Shown here: positions 17,765-26,770 of the stretch, piece by piece
Layout of the letters: each line of letters starts with the position of its first letter
How positions within the stretch are numbered: the first letter of the stretch is position 1
From: an uncultured Prevotella sp.
GTDB taxonomy: Bacteria > Bacteroidota > Bacteroidia > Bacteroidales > Bacteroidaceae
Reading direction: 5' to 3'
Assembly: GCA_900322175.1 (NCBI GenBank)
Contig: ONYZ01000031.1
Span: forward strand, 1-41,428
Length of the DNA: 41,428 nt
Translations under genes and position numbers: made by a program
The notes under the pieces: model-generated
Seen by the model: only the letters and a program-made list of their open reading frames with translations
Told to the model about the DNA's origin: nothing
The model's database searches: none

Positions 17765-19966
17765 TTATTGAGCTTCAAGCAGCAGCACACGACTGCTCCA
17801 ATCGTTCTTCTTGCTCCACTCTGGTTCGTTGCGATAAGGCATCTCCAGTCCGTGGTTCATCAGATAGGCACCACTGAACACCTTGCCTTCAACGTCCATT
17901 GGCTGCAGATCAATACGATTAAGTTCGTGTACCTTATAATTCTTATTAGCATCAAGACCTGCCATCTTTACTCGTGGAAGATGTTCATTTTGGAACGACT
18001 CAGTCTTCCACCAAAAGAATACACTCTTCGACTTCTGCTCATTGACATACATCAGCGAAGCTAGACCTACCTTATCGTAGGGCGAAACCAAACGATAGAG
18101 ATCGCCAAACTGCACGATTGGGCGTATCTGCTTATACTCAGCAATTGCCTTGCGACACAGGTTCTTCTCATCGTCAGTCATATTCTTAGGCTGAATCTCC
18201 ATACCCAGTCTACCGCTCATGGCCACATCGATACGATACTTCATGGCTGTAGTGCGGAAAACGGTATGGTTAGGAGTGGCCGAAATGTGAGAAGCCATAG
18301 CGATGGCTGGGAAGAAATAGCTAGTTCCCCACTGCATATAAATACGCTGCAGAGCATCAGTATTATCGCTGACCCAGAACTCATCGAAATAAGGCAATAC
18401 GCCCCAATTGGCACGACCACCACCTGAGGCACAAGCCTGGATAGTAAGGTCAGGATACTTAGCACGAATACGCTCGCAAGCCTTCTGTAGCCCACGATGA
18501 TACTCGATGTAGAGATGACTCTGATCGTTCATTGTCAAATACTGCGAACCATGATTCAATATAGGCATATTGGCATCCCACTTGATGTAATCAATCTCAG
18601 GATACTTAGTCATCAGGTTGTCTACAATCGAGAAAACAAAGTCCTGTACTTTAGGATTGGCCATATCCAGAATTAGCTGCGTGCCTCCACGTCCCTGAAC
18701 AGGCTCGCGCTTTGGAGCCTTGATGATCCAGTCAGGATGAGCCTCGTAGAGCTCTGATACAGAGTTGGTCATCTCTGGTTCAATCCAGATACCAAACTTG
18801 ATGCCGTGCTTCTTGGCATCACGCAGAAGTCCCTCAATGCCCTCTGGCAATTTGTTCTTATCTACCACCCAGTCGCCAAGCGAAGAGTTATCAGTCTTGC
18901 GTGGGTACTTATCGCCAAACCATCCATCGTCCATCACAAAGAGTTCGCCACCCATCGAGGCGATGTCGCCCATCATCTGGTCCATACCCTTCTGGTTGAT
19001 GTCGAAATAAACACCCTCCCAAGAGTTGAGCAGTATCTTACGTTCCTTATCTCCATGAGCCAGCATATACTTGCGGCCCCACTTATGGAAATTGCGCGAT
19101 ACGCCAGAGAGGCCACACTTAGAGAAGCTAAACGCTACCTTTGGAGTAGTAAATGTCTCACCTTTCTTAAGATGATAAGCAGAGTTATCTGGGTTGATGC
19201 CTGCAAAGAAATAGTGGTACTCTGTATCATCAGTCTCTACCTTAAGCTGATAATTACCAGAATAGCAGAGTGCAGCGCCAATCACATCACCACAATTCTC
19301 CTTACCCTTGCCATCGAGCGAGAACATCACTTCAGCATGATCGGTATGCGAGTTGCGCGAACCATCTTTATTCTTTATCACCTTCTCGCCAGGCAGTATA
19401 GGTTCCTCAATTAATTGAGCCTCGTTGGCCCATGAGCCATAGAAGTGCGAAAGCCATACATTGCCCCTACGAATGGGCAGAGAGCAAGAGGCAAACTGAG
19501 TCAGCGTAATAGGCTTCTTCTCACCGTTCTGAATCTCAGTCCATGTTTCGATGATATCTTCATTATAATAGGCCTTATAGCAAAGATCCACAGTAACTGG
19601 ATAAACAGGATCGACCAGACGAATGCGAACCTCACGATTGCCCTGAGCATCAGCTTCAACCTCGTCTACATAGTCAGCAAAGAGCTCTGTCGACATATTG
19701 CCATCAGCATGAGTAATCGCGATGGCAGCTTCAGCAGGACAGTTCATGCCGTAAGCAGGATAGGCATCCATACGACCATTACGAGGGGACTGAAGATTTT
19801 TCAAATCAAAGTCGCTCAATTTGGTACCATAATAAACATACTGTGGCTGTTTATTACCCTCTACATTCAGTACCATTGTGGTGTTTTTGGTCTGTATAAC
19901 CACTTGTTCAGCCTTTGCGATAGAGGCTGAAATCAGGAGAAAAGCCAAAAAGAGAAATTTCTTCAT
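17765..19966 (-). CDS. GH36 alpha-galactosidase, secreted
   Basis: 733 aa with a signal peptide (MKKFLFLAFLLISASIAKA). An N-terminal beta-supersandwich (about 20-310) precedes the TIM barrel. Nucleophile Asp464 is in YIKWDAN and the acid/base Asp534 in WVSDNTDALQR. FVMDDGWFGDKYPR and CASGGGRANWG are GH36 pocket motifs. It removes terminal alpha-1,6-galactose from raffinose-family oligosaccharides or galactomannan. Length is normal for bacterial GH36. It has a divergent promoter at 20005-20012 and is followed by the Tat-type aldo/keto reductase. Confidence 0.92.
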   Translation of the reverse strand: MKKFLFLAFLLISASIAKAEQVVIQTKNTTMVLNVEGNKQPQYVYYGTKLSDFDLKNLQSPRNGRMDAYPAYGMNCPAEAAIAITHADGNMSTELFADYVDEVEADAQGNREVRIRLVDPVYPVTVDLCYKAYYNEDIIETWTEIQNGEKKPITLTQFASCSLPIRRGNVWLSHFYGSWANEAQLIEEPILPGEKVIKNKDGSRNSHTDHAEVMFSLDGKGKENCGDVIGAALCYSGNYQLKVETDDTEYHYFFAGINPDNSAYHLKKGETFTTPKVAFSFSKCGLSGVSRNFHKWGRKYMLAHGDKERKILLNSWEGVYFDINQKGMDQMMGDIASMGGELFVMDDGWFGDKYPRKTDNSSLGDWVVDKNKLPEGIEGLLRDAKKHGIKFGIWIEPEMTNSVSELYEAHPDWIIKAPKREPVQGRGGTQLILDMANPKVQDFVFSIVDNLMTKYPEIDYIKWDANMPILNHGSQYLTMNDQSHLYIEYHRGLQKACERIRAKYPDLTIQACASGGGRANWGVLPYFDEFWVSDNTDALQRIYMQWGTSYFFPAIAMASHISATPNHTVFRTTAMKYRIDVAMSGRLGMEIQPKNMTDDEKNLCRKAIAEYKQIRPIVQFGDLYRLVSPYDKVGLASLMYVNEQKSKSVFFWWKTESFQNEHLPRVKMAGLDANKNYKVHELNRIDLQPMDVEGKVFSGAYLMNHGLEMPYRNEPEWSKKNDWSSRVLLLEAQ

Positions 19967-20004
19967 GTTGGAAAACGATTTAGTTATTATTGATATTCTG
20001 TGCG

Positions 20005-20012
20005 CAAAGATA
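20005..20012 (-). promoter_or_regulatory. TAnnTTTG promoter of the GH36 operon
   Basis: Minus strand reads TATCTTTG, 38 bases before the GH36 ATG at 19966. Confidence 0.5.
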
Positions 20013-20089
20013 GGAAAAAATTTGGTTATCTCAAAAAAAAGTTGTTATTTTGCAAGCCAAAGTATAAGAAAGAGCAAAATAAGTACATC

Positions 20090-20665
20090 ATGAACTCACT
20101 GGATATCTGGATGCTAGCTGTTGCATTGGCTATGGATTGCTTCACGGTTTCAATCGTGAGTGGGGTAATAGTACGCAGATGGCTGTGGGGAATGATTCTA
20201 CGTATGGCTTTCTTGTTTGGACTATTCCAAGCTGCAATGCCCCTTATGGGATGGATGGCTACCAACCATTTTAGCGAACAACTAGAGGCTATTGACCACT
20301 GGATAGCCTTCAGTCTGCTAGCTTTTATCGGCGGCAAGATGATACGTGAATCGTTTGGACCTGAAGAGGAAAAGCAGTTCAACCCCAAGAATCTTAATAC
20401 CCAACTATTACTAGCTGTGGCAACCAGCATTGATGCTCTAGCCATCGGTATATCCTTTGCATGTACTGGCTATAGGGCTATTGAGCAGATAGTATATCCG
20501 CTATTCATAATCGGAATTGTATCCTTCCTGTTCAGTCTGTTCGGTTATCGCCTTGGTGTAAGGTTTGGCAAGTCGATAGCACGCAAACTCAAGCCTGAAC
20601 TCTTGGGCGGCATAATACTGATTGTAATTGGTATAAAAATACTACTCACCCATCTTATAGCATAA
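20090..20665 (+). CDS. mntP: MntP-type manganese efflux pump
   Basis: 191 aa, about six transmembrane helices in two repeats. The start at 20090 is chosen over an ATG at 20000, since the upstream residues are Lys-rich and the hydrophobic protein begins with MNSLDIWMLAVALAMDCF. The paired acidic motifs of this family are visible: AMDCFTVSI in helix 1 and ATSIDALAIGISF in the second half. It exports Mn2+ from the cytoplasm. No yybP-ykoY type riboswitch is evident in the short leader. A weaker TATTTTG element lies at 20046-20052. Confidence 0.85.
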   Translation: MNSLDIWMLAVALAMDCFTVSIVSGVIVRRWLWGMILRMAFLFGLFQAAMPLMGWMATNHFSEQLEAIDHWIAFSLLAFIGGKMIRESFGPEEEKQFNPKNLNTQLLLAVATSIDALAIGISFACTGYRAIEQIVYPLFIIGIVSFLFSLFGYRLGVRFGKSIARKLKPELLGGIILIVIGIKILLTHLIA

Positions 20666-20724
20666 TATAAATAGGCAAAAGGAAAAAAAATAGCTATTTT
20701 TTAATTTGATTTCAAACTTTTTTA

Positions 20725-20732
20725 TATCTTTG
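20725..20732 (+). promoter_or_regulatory. TAnnTTTG promoter abutting the ABC ATPase start
   Basis: TATCTTTG with only four bases before the ATG at 20737. Either the mRNA is leaderless or the ATG at 20746 is used. Confidence 0.5.
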
Positions 20733-20736
20733 CACC

Positions 20737-21534
20737 ATGAAGATGATGGGCGAGAAGATAGAACTGCATAATCTCAGCATTGGCTACCAGACAAAACACG
20801 GCGTAAAAACTGTGGCAACCAGCATCAGCGGCACCATCAAGAGCGGCGAACTTACATGCCTGCTTGGAGCCAACGGAGTAGGAAAATCCACACTACTCAG
20901 AACCCTCTCTTCGTTTCAACCTAAGACAGATGGCGAGATACTGTTGCAAGGTCGCGAACTATCTGAATACAGCGACAAACAGTTGAGCCGACTGATAGGA
21001 GTGGTACTTACAGAGAAGCCCGATGTTAGAAATATGACAGTTCGCGAACTGGTAAGTTTGGGCCGATCGCCCTACACAGGGTTCTGGGGTACATATTCCA
21101 ATGACGATCTACAAGTGGTAGACGAGGCCATTGCGATGGTAGGCATTGAGGCGCTAAGCAAGCGAATGGTACATACACTGAGCGACGGCGAACGACAGAA
21201 GGTAATGATAGCCAAGGCACTGGCACAACAGACACCAGTGATATATCTGGACGAGCCAACAGCTTTTCTTGACTATCCCAGCAAAGTAGAGGTGCTGCAA
21301 CTGCTAAGCCGAATCAGTCGCGAGGCTGATAAAATTATTTTTCTGTCCACACACGATGTAGAGCTTGCCCTGCAAATGGCCGACACTATCTGGTTAATGA
21401 CAAGCGGTGAGCAGATGGCTATAGGATCGCCCAAGGCTCTGGCAGAGCAGGGCGCACTAGGACGATTTATCGAAAGAGACGGAATAGCCTTCGATCCTGA
21501 AACGATGGCAATTAAGGTAACAAAGAAGATTTAA
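20737..21534 (+). CDS. btuD: ABC transporter ATPase of the iron/cobalamin uptake type (BtuD-like)
   Basis: 265 aa, cytoplasmic, energising a FecCD/BtuC-type importer. Walker A GANGVGKST is near residues 44-52, signature LSDGERQKVMIAKAL starts at about 148, Walker B is YLDEPTAFLDYP, and the switch His is in STHDVEL. The start may be 20737 or 20746. It is followed after 13 bases by a CobD-like gene and faces the riboswitch-controlled cobamide operon, which supports cobalamin over iron siderophores as cargo (inference). No permease gene accompanies it in this window. Confidence 0.82.
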   Translation: MKMMGEKIELHNLSIGYQTKHGVKTVATSISGTIKSGELTCLLGANGVGKSTLLRTLSSFQPKTDGEILLQGRELSEYSDKQLSRLIGVVLTEKPDVRNMTVRELVSLGRSPYTGFWGTYSNDDLQVVDEAIAMVGIEALSKRMVHTLSDGERQKVMIAKALAQQTPVIYLDEPTAFLDYPSKVEVLQLLSRISREADKIIFLSTHDVELALQMADTIWLMTSGEQMAIGSPKALAEQGALGRFIERDGIAFDPETMAIKVTKKI

Positions 21535-21547
21535 TCTATTAAGTAAT

Positions 21548-22582
21548 ATGATATACGGTCACGGTGATGATATCTACCGCTATGGCGACAAGGTAAAGAT
21601 CAACTTCAGTTCGAATGTGTACAGTCAGGCAGACTACACAGAACTGAAGGAATACCTGATGCAGCACTTTGATGTTGTGGGCCACTATCCTGAGCCCGAT
21701 GCCCATACACTGGAATGCATGATAGCCAAGAAACTGGGAGTAAAGGAAAACACCGTGATGGTTACTAGTGGTGCCAACGAAGCTATATATCTTATCGCTC
21801 AACTATATAATGGATGGGCATCGATTATTCCCCACCCCACATTCAGCGAATATGAAGATGCCTGCCGAATGTACAACCACGTAATTTCGTATGATGTAAA
21901 AGACGAGTTCGACGTATTGCCCAAAGACCGCATCTATTGGATCTGTAATCCCAACAACCCCACAGGAAACGTGCTTGTAAAGGGTATGCTGAACCACATC
22001 GTCAGGAAACATCCCCGCTATCTATATGTTATCGATCAGTCGTATGCCGACTATACGCTAGCTTCGATGCTTGTTCCAAAGGAGATGACTGATGTGTTCA
22101 ATCTGATGCTGGTACACTCTCTATCCAAGAAATACTGCATACCTGGACTACGTTTGGGTTACATCGTGGCTTCACCTATTATAATAGGTAGACTCAAACA
22201 TATACGTCAGCCTTGGACTATCAACGCTCTTGCTATCGAGGCAGGAAAGTATCTCATCGAAAACGATATCCAAATGATTCCTGACCTTAAGGGCTATCTT
22301 ACAGAGGCTCTCAGACTACGACAGAACCTGAGCGCCATTGATGGTCTGAAGGTTATGAAGACAGATACCAACTTTATGTTGGTAAGCATCAACAAGGGAA
22401 CTTCTATGGAACTTAAGCGATGGCTGCTCGAAAACTACGGTATACTAATACGTGACGCATCCAACATTCGTGGACTAGACGACAACTACTTCCGTGTGAC
22501 AGCCCAGACACCAGAGGAAAATGACCAACTAGTCGAGGCTATCACAGAATATATTAACCATCTTACAGAGGTCAGCGACTAA
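21548..22582 (+). CDS. cobD: CobD-like L-threonine-O-3-phosphate decarboxylase (PLP aminotransferase fold)
   Basis: 344 aa. It is a class I/II aminotransferase-fold enzyme: PLP phosphate motif TSGANEAIYL, ICNPNNPTGN, Asp/Tyr in VIDQSYADY and Schiff-base Lys194 in HSLSKKYCIPGLRLGY. The N-terminal IYGHGDDIYRYGD resembles the HGGD start of CobD more than HisC. CobD makes aminopropanol phosphate, the linker used by CbiB when cobinamide is completed to a cobamide. Its place behind a BtuD-like ATPase and against the B12 operon supports this. Histidinol-phosphate aminotransferase is the main alternative. Its 3' end overlaps the convergent binding-protein gene by 11 bases. Confidence 0.72.
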   Translation: MIYGHGDDIYRYGDKVKINFSSNVYSQADYTELKEYLMQHFDVVGHYPEPDAHTLECMIAKKLGVKENTVMVTSGANEAIYLIAQLYNGWASIIPHPTFSEYEDACRMYNHVISYDVKDEFDVLPKDRIYWICNPNNPTGNVLVKGMLNHIVRKHPRYLYVIDQSYADYTLASMLVPKEMTDVFNLMLVHSLSKKYCIPGLRLGYIVASPIIIGRLKHIRQPWTINALAIEAGKYLIENDIQMIPDLKGYLTEALRLRQNLSAIDGLKVMKTDTNFMLVSINKGTSMELKRWLLENYGILIRDASNIRGLDDNYFRVTAQTPEENDQLVEAITEYINHLTEVSD

Positions 22583-23696
22583 CCTTTTTATAATAACGCA
22601 AAGGCGTCAATCCCTCTATCTCTGGATGGAAAACCTGTATAAAATCATTTAACAGCCTTTCTGGATGGAATGGCGATTCTTCGTAGAACGGTGATCGCTC
22701 TACATCACAGCCGTATGCATTCTTGTTCTTATAGGCAGCAAACTGGTTGTAACCATGATGCTCACTTGTCAGTTCATCGTATGTAATATCGTGATTACTA
22801 CTGTATCTGAAAAGCCATACCTCCGACTCACCTGCTCGTTCCAACACTGTTTCGAATGGCAATGATATCGAGCCGCTGTGCTCATCATCGACCCATGAAT
22901 ACCGTCCATTGGCGTCCTTTATCATCTGACCGATAGTACTCTTGCCACCAGGTACATACCACACGCTACCAGTAACCTTATCTAACAACACTGTAGGCTT
23001 AGTCTTGGCCTTGGCTGCCAATGCCTTGAGTTGATGATAGTGGGTGTCGACAGACTGGAACAAATTGTCTGCCCTCTGCTCGCAACCAAACAGCATACCA
23101 TAGAATCGCAACCACTCGGCTCTGGCCAATGGCGATGACTCCATATAGTCTGCACACTCCACGATGGGGATGTCGATATCTTCCAGTTTGCCGTATCCGC
23201 CACTATTTTCGAATGGCGACAGGAATAGGGCATCAGGATGCTCGTCGATAATCTTCTCTATCACAGGACTCATACCATCGCCCACATCAGTAATCTTGCC
23301 TTTGGCCACCTGATTCTGAATCCAAGGTATCTTGATATACTTAAGATCGGCCACACCTGATATGCAGTCTTGACGCCCAAACTCCATCAGCATAGCACAA
23401 TGGACGGTGGTGAACATAACGGCGCGTTTCAGTGGTGTACGGATAATGGTTCCGCTAGGTATATGGTTGGGGATATCCTTATCAGAAGGCACCAGCACAT
23501 AGCGATGCAGTGTCATACCTTCCTTCCAAGGATTTTTGATAGTAGCCACTGTGTAGCCATCATACTTAACTACACTTATCTGCGTGGCATACTTAAAAGC
23601 GACAGTATCGCCCCCAGTCTGCAAGGAAGACGTCTTATGTCCTCCCTTGCAGCCTGCGAACAATACTGCCAGAATTATTAGTTTTATATACTTCAT
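22572..23696 (-). CDS. btuF: BtuF-like periplasmic cobamide-binding lipoprotein
   Basis: 374 aa with a lipoprotein signal (MKYIKLIILAVLFAGC). It has the two-lobed fold of class III periplasmic binding proteins: FTTVHCAMLMEFGRQDCISGVAD in lobe 1, HPDALFLSPFEN, then a long linking helix and a C-terminal lobe with WLFRYSSNHDITYDEL. It would deliver cobamides from the TonB receptor to the inner-membrane ABC importer. It is the last gene of the riboswitch-led operon, 9 bases after the DUF4465 gene. Iron-complex binding is the alternative. Confidence 0.8.
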   Translation of the reverse strand: MKYIKLIILAVLFAGCKGGHKTSSLQTGGDTVAFKYATQISVVKYDGYTVATIKNPWKEGMTLHRYVLVPSDKDIPNHIPSGTIIRTPLKRAVMFTTVHCAMLMEFGRQDCISGVADLKYIKIPWIQNQVAKGKITDVGDGMSPVIEKIIDEHPDALFLSPFENSGGYGKLEDIDIPIVECADYMESSPLARAEWLRFYGMLFGCEQRADNLFQSVDTHYHQLKALAAKAKTKPTVLLDKVTGSVWYVPGGKSTIGQMIKDANGRYSWVDDEHSGSISLPFETVLERAGESEVWLFRYSSNHDITYDELTSEHHGYNQFAAYKNKNAYGCDVERSPFYEESPFHPERLLNDFIQVFHPEIEGLTPLRYYKKVSR

Positions 23697-23705
23697 TATC
23701 GATTA

Positions 23706-24455
23706 TTACTTTTCGATCTCAAGATCGTCGATGCACATGTACATAGGAGTTGTTGGGCCCCAGTCGTTTGCTCTGCTGCTAGTGAAGCTGAAGCTCAGCT
23801 CTACCACCTTACCCATGCTGCTAAGGTCGCAGTACTTCCATTCCTTTACATAGTCACCATCCTTAGCAAGGTCGATATCTACAGTTACAGTGCCACCGCT
23901 CTGCTTCTTACCAGTAACAGTACACTTGAACCAGTCGGTCTTGTCAAAGCTACCTGGTGTCATACCGTCGCCATTAACAATTGCATCAACAGCCCAAGCT
24001 TCGTTTGTGAACCAGAAACCATTAACAAATGCAGGCTTACCATCGTTAACCACGATTGTCTCAAAATAAGGATAAACTACACAGAAGTTGTTGCCTGAGT
24101 GAGCCTTACCTGTAATGTTATTAAACTGATCAGGAGTTATATCCTTAAAACCTGTCTCTGTACGGCTAGAGATAGCAAATCCAGACCAGCTTGCCCAAGA
24201 AGGAGTGTAGGTAGCAACAAACGACGCACCGTTCTCTGTGTATGTGCATTCATAAGCTTCAGCTCCAAAGTTATCAACCTTCTCGCCAGTCTCATCACCA
24301 CACCAGAAACCAAGATCATTCAGTGGCTGGTTCTCGAAAGAAATCGTTACAGTCTTGCTAGGAACAATTGGACTGTCCTCATTGCTACAAGATGTGAATG
24401 ACATTGCAAAGCCACATACCAGGGCTGCAAAAGCAAAAAACTTGTTTGTCTTCAT
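23706..24455 (-). CDS. DUF4465 surface lipoprotein of the cobamide operon
   Basis: 249 aa with a lipoprotein signal (lipobox FTSC). The mature part shows DUF4465-type signatures: FENQPLNDLGFWCG, WSGFAISSRTE, GFWFTNEAWAVDAIVNGDG, DWFKCTVTG, and a final TPMYMCIDDLEIE. Such beta-sandwich proteins recur in Bacteroidota cobamide loci, where some accessory lipoproteins bind B12 directly (known as BtuH in Bacteroides); whether this one does is inference. It lies between two operon genes under the same riboswitch. It is probably anchored on the cell surface, helping capture cobamides. Confidence 0.75.
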   Translation of the reverse strand: MKTNKFFAFAALVCGFAMSFTSCSNEDSPIVPSKTVTISFENQPLNDLGFWCGDETGEKVDNFGAEAYECTYTENGASFVATYTPSWASWSGFAISSRTETGFKDITPDQFNNITGKAHSGNNFCVVYPYFETIVVNDGKPAFVNGFWFTNEAWAVDAIVNGDGMTPGSFDKTDWFKCTVTGKKQSGGTVTVDIDLAKDGDYVKEWKYCDLSSMGKVVELSFSFTSSRANDWGPTTPMYMCIDDLEIEK

Positions 24456-24485
24456 AACGTTGTTGTTTTAAGTGAATAATAAATG

Positions 24486-25601
24486 TTATTTAATAAAAAT
24501 TTTCTTCTTGTTCTGGATATACAAACCTTTCTTTGTAGGATTAACTTTCCGTCCTTGAAGGTCGTATGTCGTTCTGTCAGCATCGTCAACTGTTATAGAT
24601 AGGATACCAGATTGGGCATTCTTGATAGCCTCGATAGATGATTCGAGGTGGATATCCTCTGCCCCTGCAAACTCTGTAGACGTTTCGCCCCACCACTCTG
24701 GTTGTGGACACTTCTGGTTCAGACCTGTGTAAACTCTTACAAAGTCGACGAAGTCAAGATTCACTAACTGACGGTTCTCATCTACAGCCCACGATATATC
24801 TATGCCGCAACCATCAAAATTGTATGATGTGGCATCAGATTTATCTGTAAAGTTGGGCAGATTATCTGCATAACCATACGCGAATCCAACCAACACATAA
24901 TAGTATGGACTCCACGCTTGGTCTACCAGATCAGAAAGGTTAAGCATATTATCTGGCAGGCGAGTGCCTTTGAATGTCACCCCATCAGGAAGCCACTGGG
25001 GATAATACTCCTGGGTGTGATAGTGATTGCGGTCGATGGTGCCGCTATTGCCTTGGTTATCTGTCCAGGGGATATCACCCATAGGATTCTTGCGATAGGT
25101 CACCTCATAGCCATATATCACCTTGCCTGCACTGTCAACATCGCAACTACCACTAATTTCGTACCAAGGGTCATCTGGTTTTCCATTGCCATTCACATCC
25201 TTCGACACCATCACTACACCAGCCTCGTTCATACCACCAAACACCAGATTCTTCATCTCCTGATATGCATTTCCCCAAACAGCAAAGTCGCGCTCACCAG
25301 GAATGTTGGCAATAGAATGGTCAAAGTGGAATGTGATATATCCACCCCATCCGCCAAGAGCCACCAGATGAGACTCAATAGGACCAAGACCAGCCAGATT
25401 CTCGTTACACTTACGAATCATATCAGCCTCTGTATCACCATCTTCGTATTCTGGCGCATCATTTACATACTGTCCTGGGGCTGGGCGATATTCGTCTACA
25501 GCCTGGATATACTTAGAATGCACAGTCACATCATCCATGCGCTGGGCGCTAGCATTAATGGTAGCAATTGCCAGTATTAATAGTAACAATATTTTCTTCA
25601 T
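24486..25601 (-). CDS. Secreted cell-surface accessory protein of the cobamide operon
   Basis: 371 aa with a signal peptide (MKKILLLLILAIATINASAQ). The central region (about 60-300) contains GGWGGYITFHFDHSI, DFAVWGNAY, EAGVVMVSKDVNGNGKPDDP and GCGIDISWAVDENRQ. This composition is seen in large PKD-type 'cell surface protein' annotations near B12 transporters. The C-terminus (YDLQGRKVNPTKKGLYIQNK) is the short Prevotella-type tail. Its start overlaps the BtuG-like stop by 4 bases. A role in surface cobamide capture is inferred from the operon only. Confidence 0.65.
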   Translation of the reverse strand: MKKILLLLILAIATINASAQRMDDVTVHSKYIQAVDEYRPAPGQYVNDAPEYEDGDTEADMIRKCNENLAGLGPIESHLVALGGWGGYITFHFDHSIANIPGERDFAVWGNAYQEMKNLVFGGMNEAGVVMVSKDVNGNGKPDDPWYEISGSCDVDSAGKVIYGYEVTYRKNPMGDIPWTDNQGNSGTIDRNHYHTQEYYPQWLPDGVTFKGTRLPDNMLNLSDLVDQAWSPYYYVLVGFAYGYADNLPNFTDKSDATSYNFDGCGIDISWAVDENRQLVNLDFVDFVRVYTGLNQKCPQPEWWGETSTEFAGAEDIHLESSIEAIKNAQSGILSITVDDADRTTYDLQGRKVNPTKKGLYIQNKKKIFIK

Positions 25602-26770
25602 TTCTTCTCAGTTTTAAATAAAAATGCCGCATGAGCGGGGATGTCGCCTGTTTTTACCTTCCAGTCGAAGGTGCCGTCGGGCAGGAAGTGTAGCAACTCG
25701 CCACTCGATACGTAGTTCCTAGCATCCATCAGATAGAAATCGCGATGGATAGGGTTCACTATGATGCCGTATGGCATACGAATCTTGCTTATCTCTGGTG
25801 CATCTGATAAACTTGTGTTCACTATCTGATGCGTTTTTACATTAATAATGCCATAAGTGATGGTGTTAGTCATCGATACCTCGCTCCACTGACTGCCATA
25901 GAAATACAGCGAATCACCCACGATGCAGAGATCGCTCACTGGTTGGTCGAGGTGTCCTCCTACCTGCATCTTTCCATTAGCATCAGGCTCAAGCCAATAT
26001 ATACTCGACCTTTCGTCCATATAATTGCCGCGAGCTGTCACCCATAGTTGGTTGTATCTGTCGGCCTTCAAGTGGTGCAGATTAGGGGCTACTTCTATCT
26101 TGTCCACCTCTTGCATCGAGGGCAGATCTATCACGCTTACTGTACTCTCGTAGCCTTGTCCTGTCATACCTTGATAGCCTCCGCTATTAGCTACATACAG
26201 TCGATTACCAATTATCGCCATCTCTTCCGGCTGATAGCCTACAGAGCACGAATCTACCTTTTGCAACGATAGTGTATCCACCTTATACACACTGCCAAGC
26301 GGACTGCTGCTGCCACTATACACAGAACCTACATACGACGATACGTAGGCATACCTGTCATTGAACGAAACATATCGGCAGTTTGGGATATCCACCTTGC
26401 CTATCCTTACAGCATCATCAGCACTGGCCACTTCCACCTTGTTAGAACAGTTAATAACAAGCCACAGGCGCTGTCCATATATCTGACAGTCATTACCCAC
26501 ATCGCCCAGCGACATCACTGTGCTTGGGTTTCGTTCAGAATAGATATTGCGATAATAATGTACCGTCTCGTCGTTGCCTGACAGGTCGAGATAGTCGAGG
26601 GTAGATTTATTCGAGCCCATATTACCCTCGTTCAGCAGATACATGCCAATAATCTCACTCTTCTGAGTCTTTCCACCAGTGTCGATATTCTCCATCGGCA
26701 CTATCATCACGTCTTGGCGACAAGCGCTAAGCAGCAACAGGGTCAATATGTAGTATGCCACGTGCTTCAT
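25598..26770 (-). CDS. btuG: BtuG-like surface beta-propeller lipoprotein
   Basis: 390 aa, lipobox LLLLSAC. Repeated propeller blades are visible: LWLVINCSNKVEVASADD, YAYVSSYVGSVY, RLYVANSGGYQG, LWVTARGNYMDE and FYLMDARNYVSS. This matches the DUF5074/BtuG pattern. In Bacteroides, BtuG sits on the TonB receptor BtuB and hands over B12 with very high affinity. Here it directly follows btuB with a 4-base overlap under a cobalamin riboswitch, which makes the assignment strong. Confidence 0.82.
   Translation of the reverse strand: MKHVAYYILTLLLLSACRQDVMIVPMENIDTGGKTQKSEIIGMYLLNEGNMGSNKSTLDYLDLSGNDETVHYYRNIYSERNPSTVMSLGDVGNDCQIYGQRLWLVINCSNKVEVASADDAVRIGKVDIPNCRYVSFNDRYAYVSSYVGSVYSGSSSPLGSVYKVDTLSLQKVDSCSVGYQPEEMAIIGNRLYVANSGGYQGMTGQGYESTVSVIDLPSMQEVDKIEVAPNLHHLKADRYNQLWVTARGNYMDERSSIYWLEPDANGKMQVGGHLDQPVSDLCIVGDSLYFYGSQWSEVSMTNTITYGIINVKTHQIVNTSLSDAPEISKIRMPYGIIVNPIHRDFYLMDARNYVSSGELLHFLPDGTFDWKVKTGDIPAHAAFLFKTEKK

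Noticed and set aside
20000-20089. Upstream extension of the MntP-like protein with a Lys-rich start
   Set aside because: The promoter region lies within it and the family begins at the MNSLD start.
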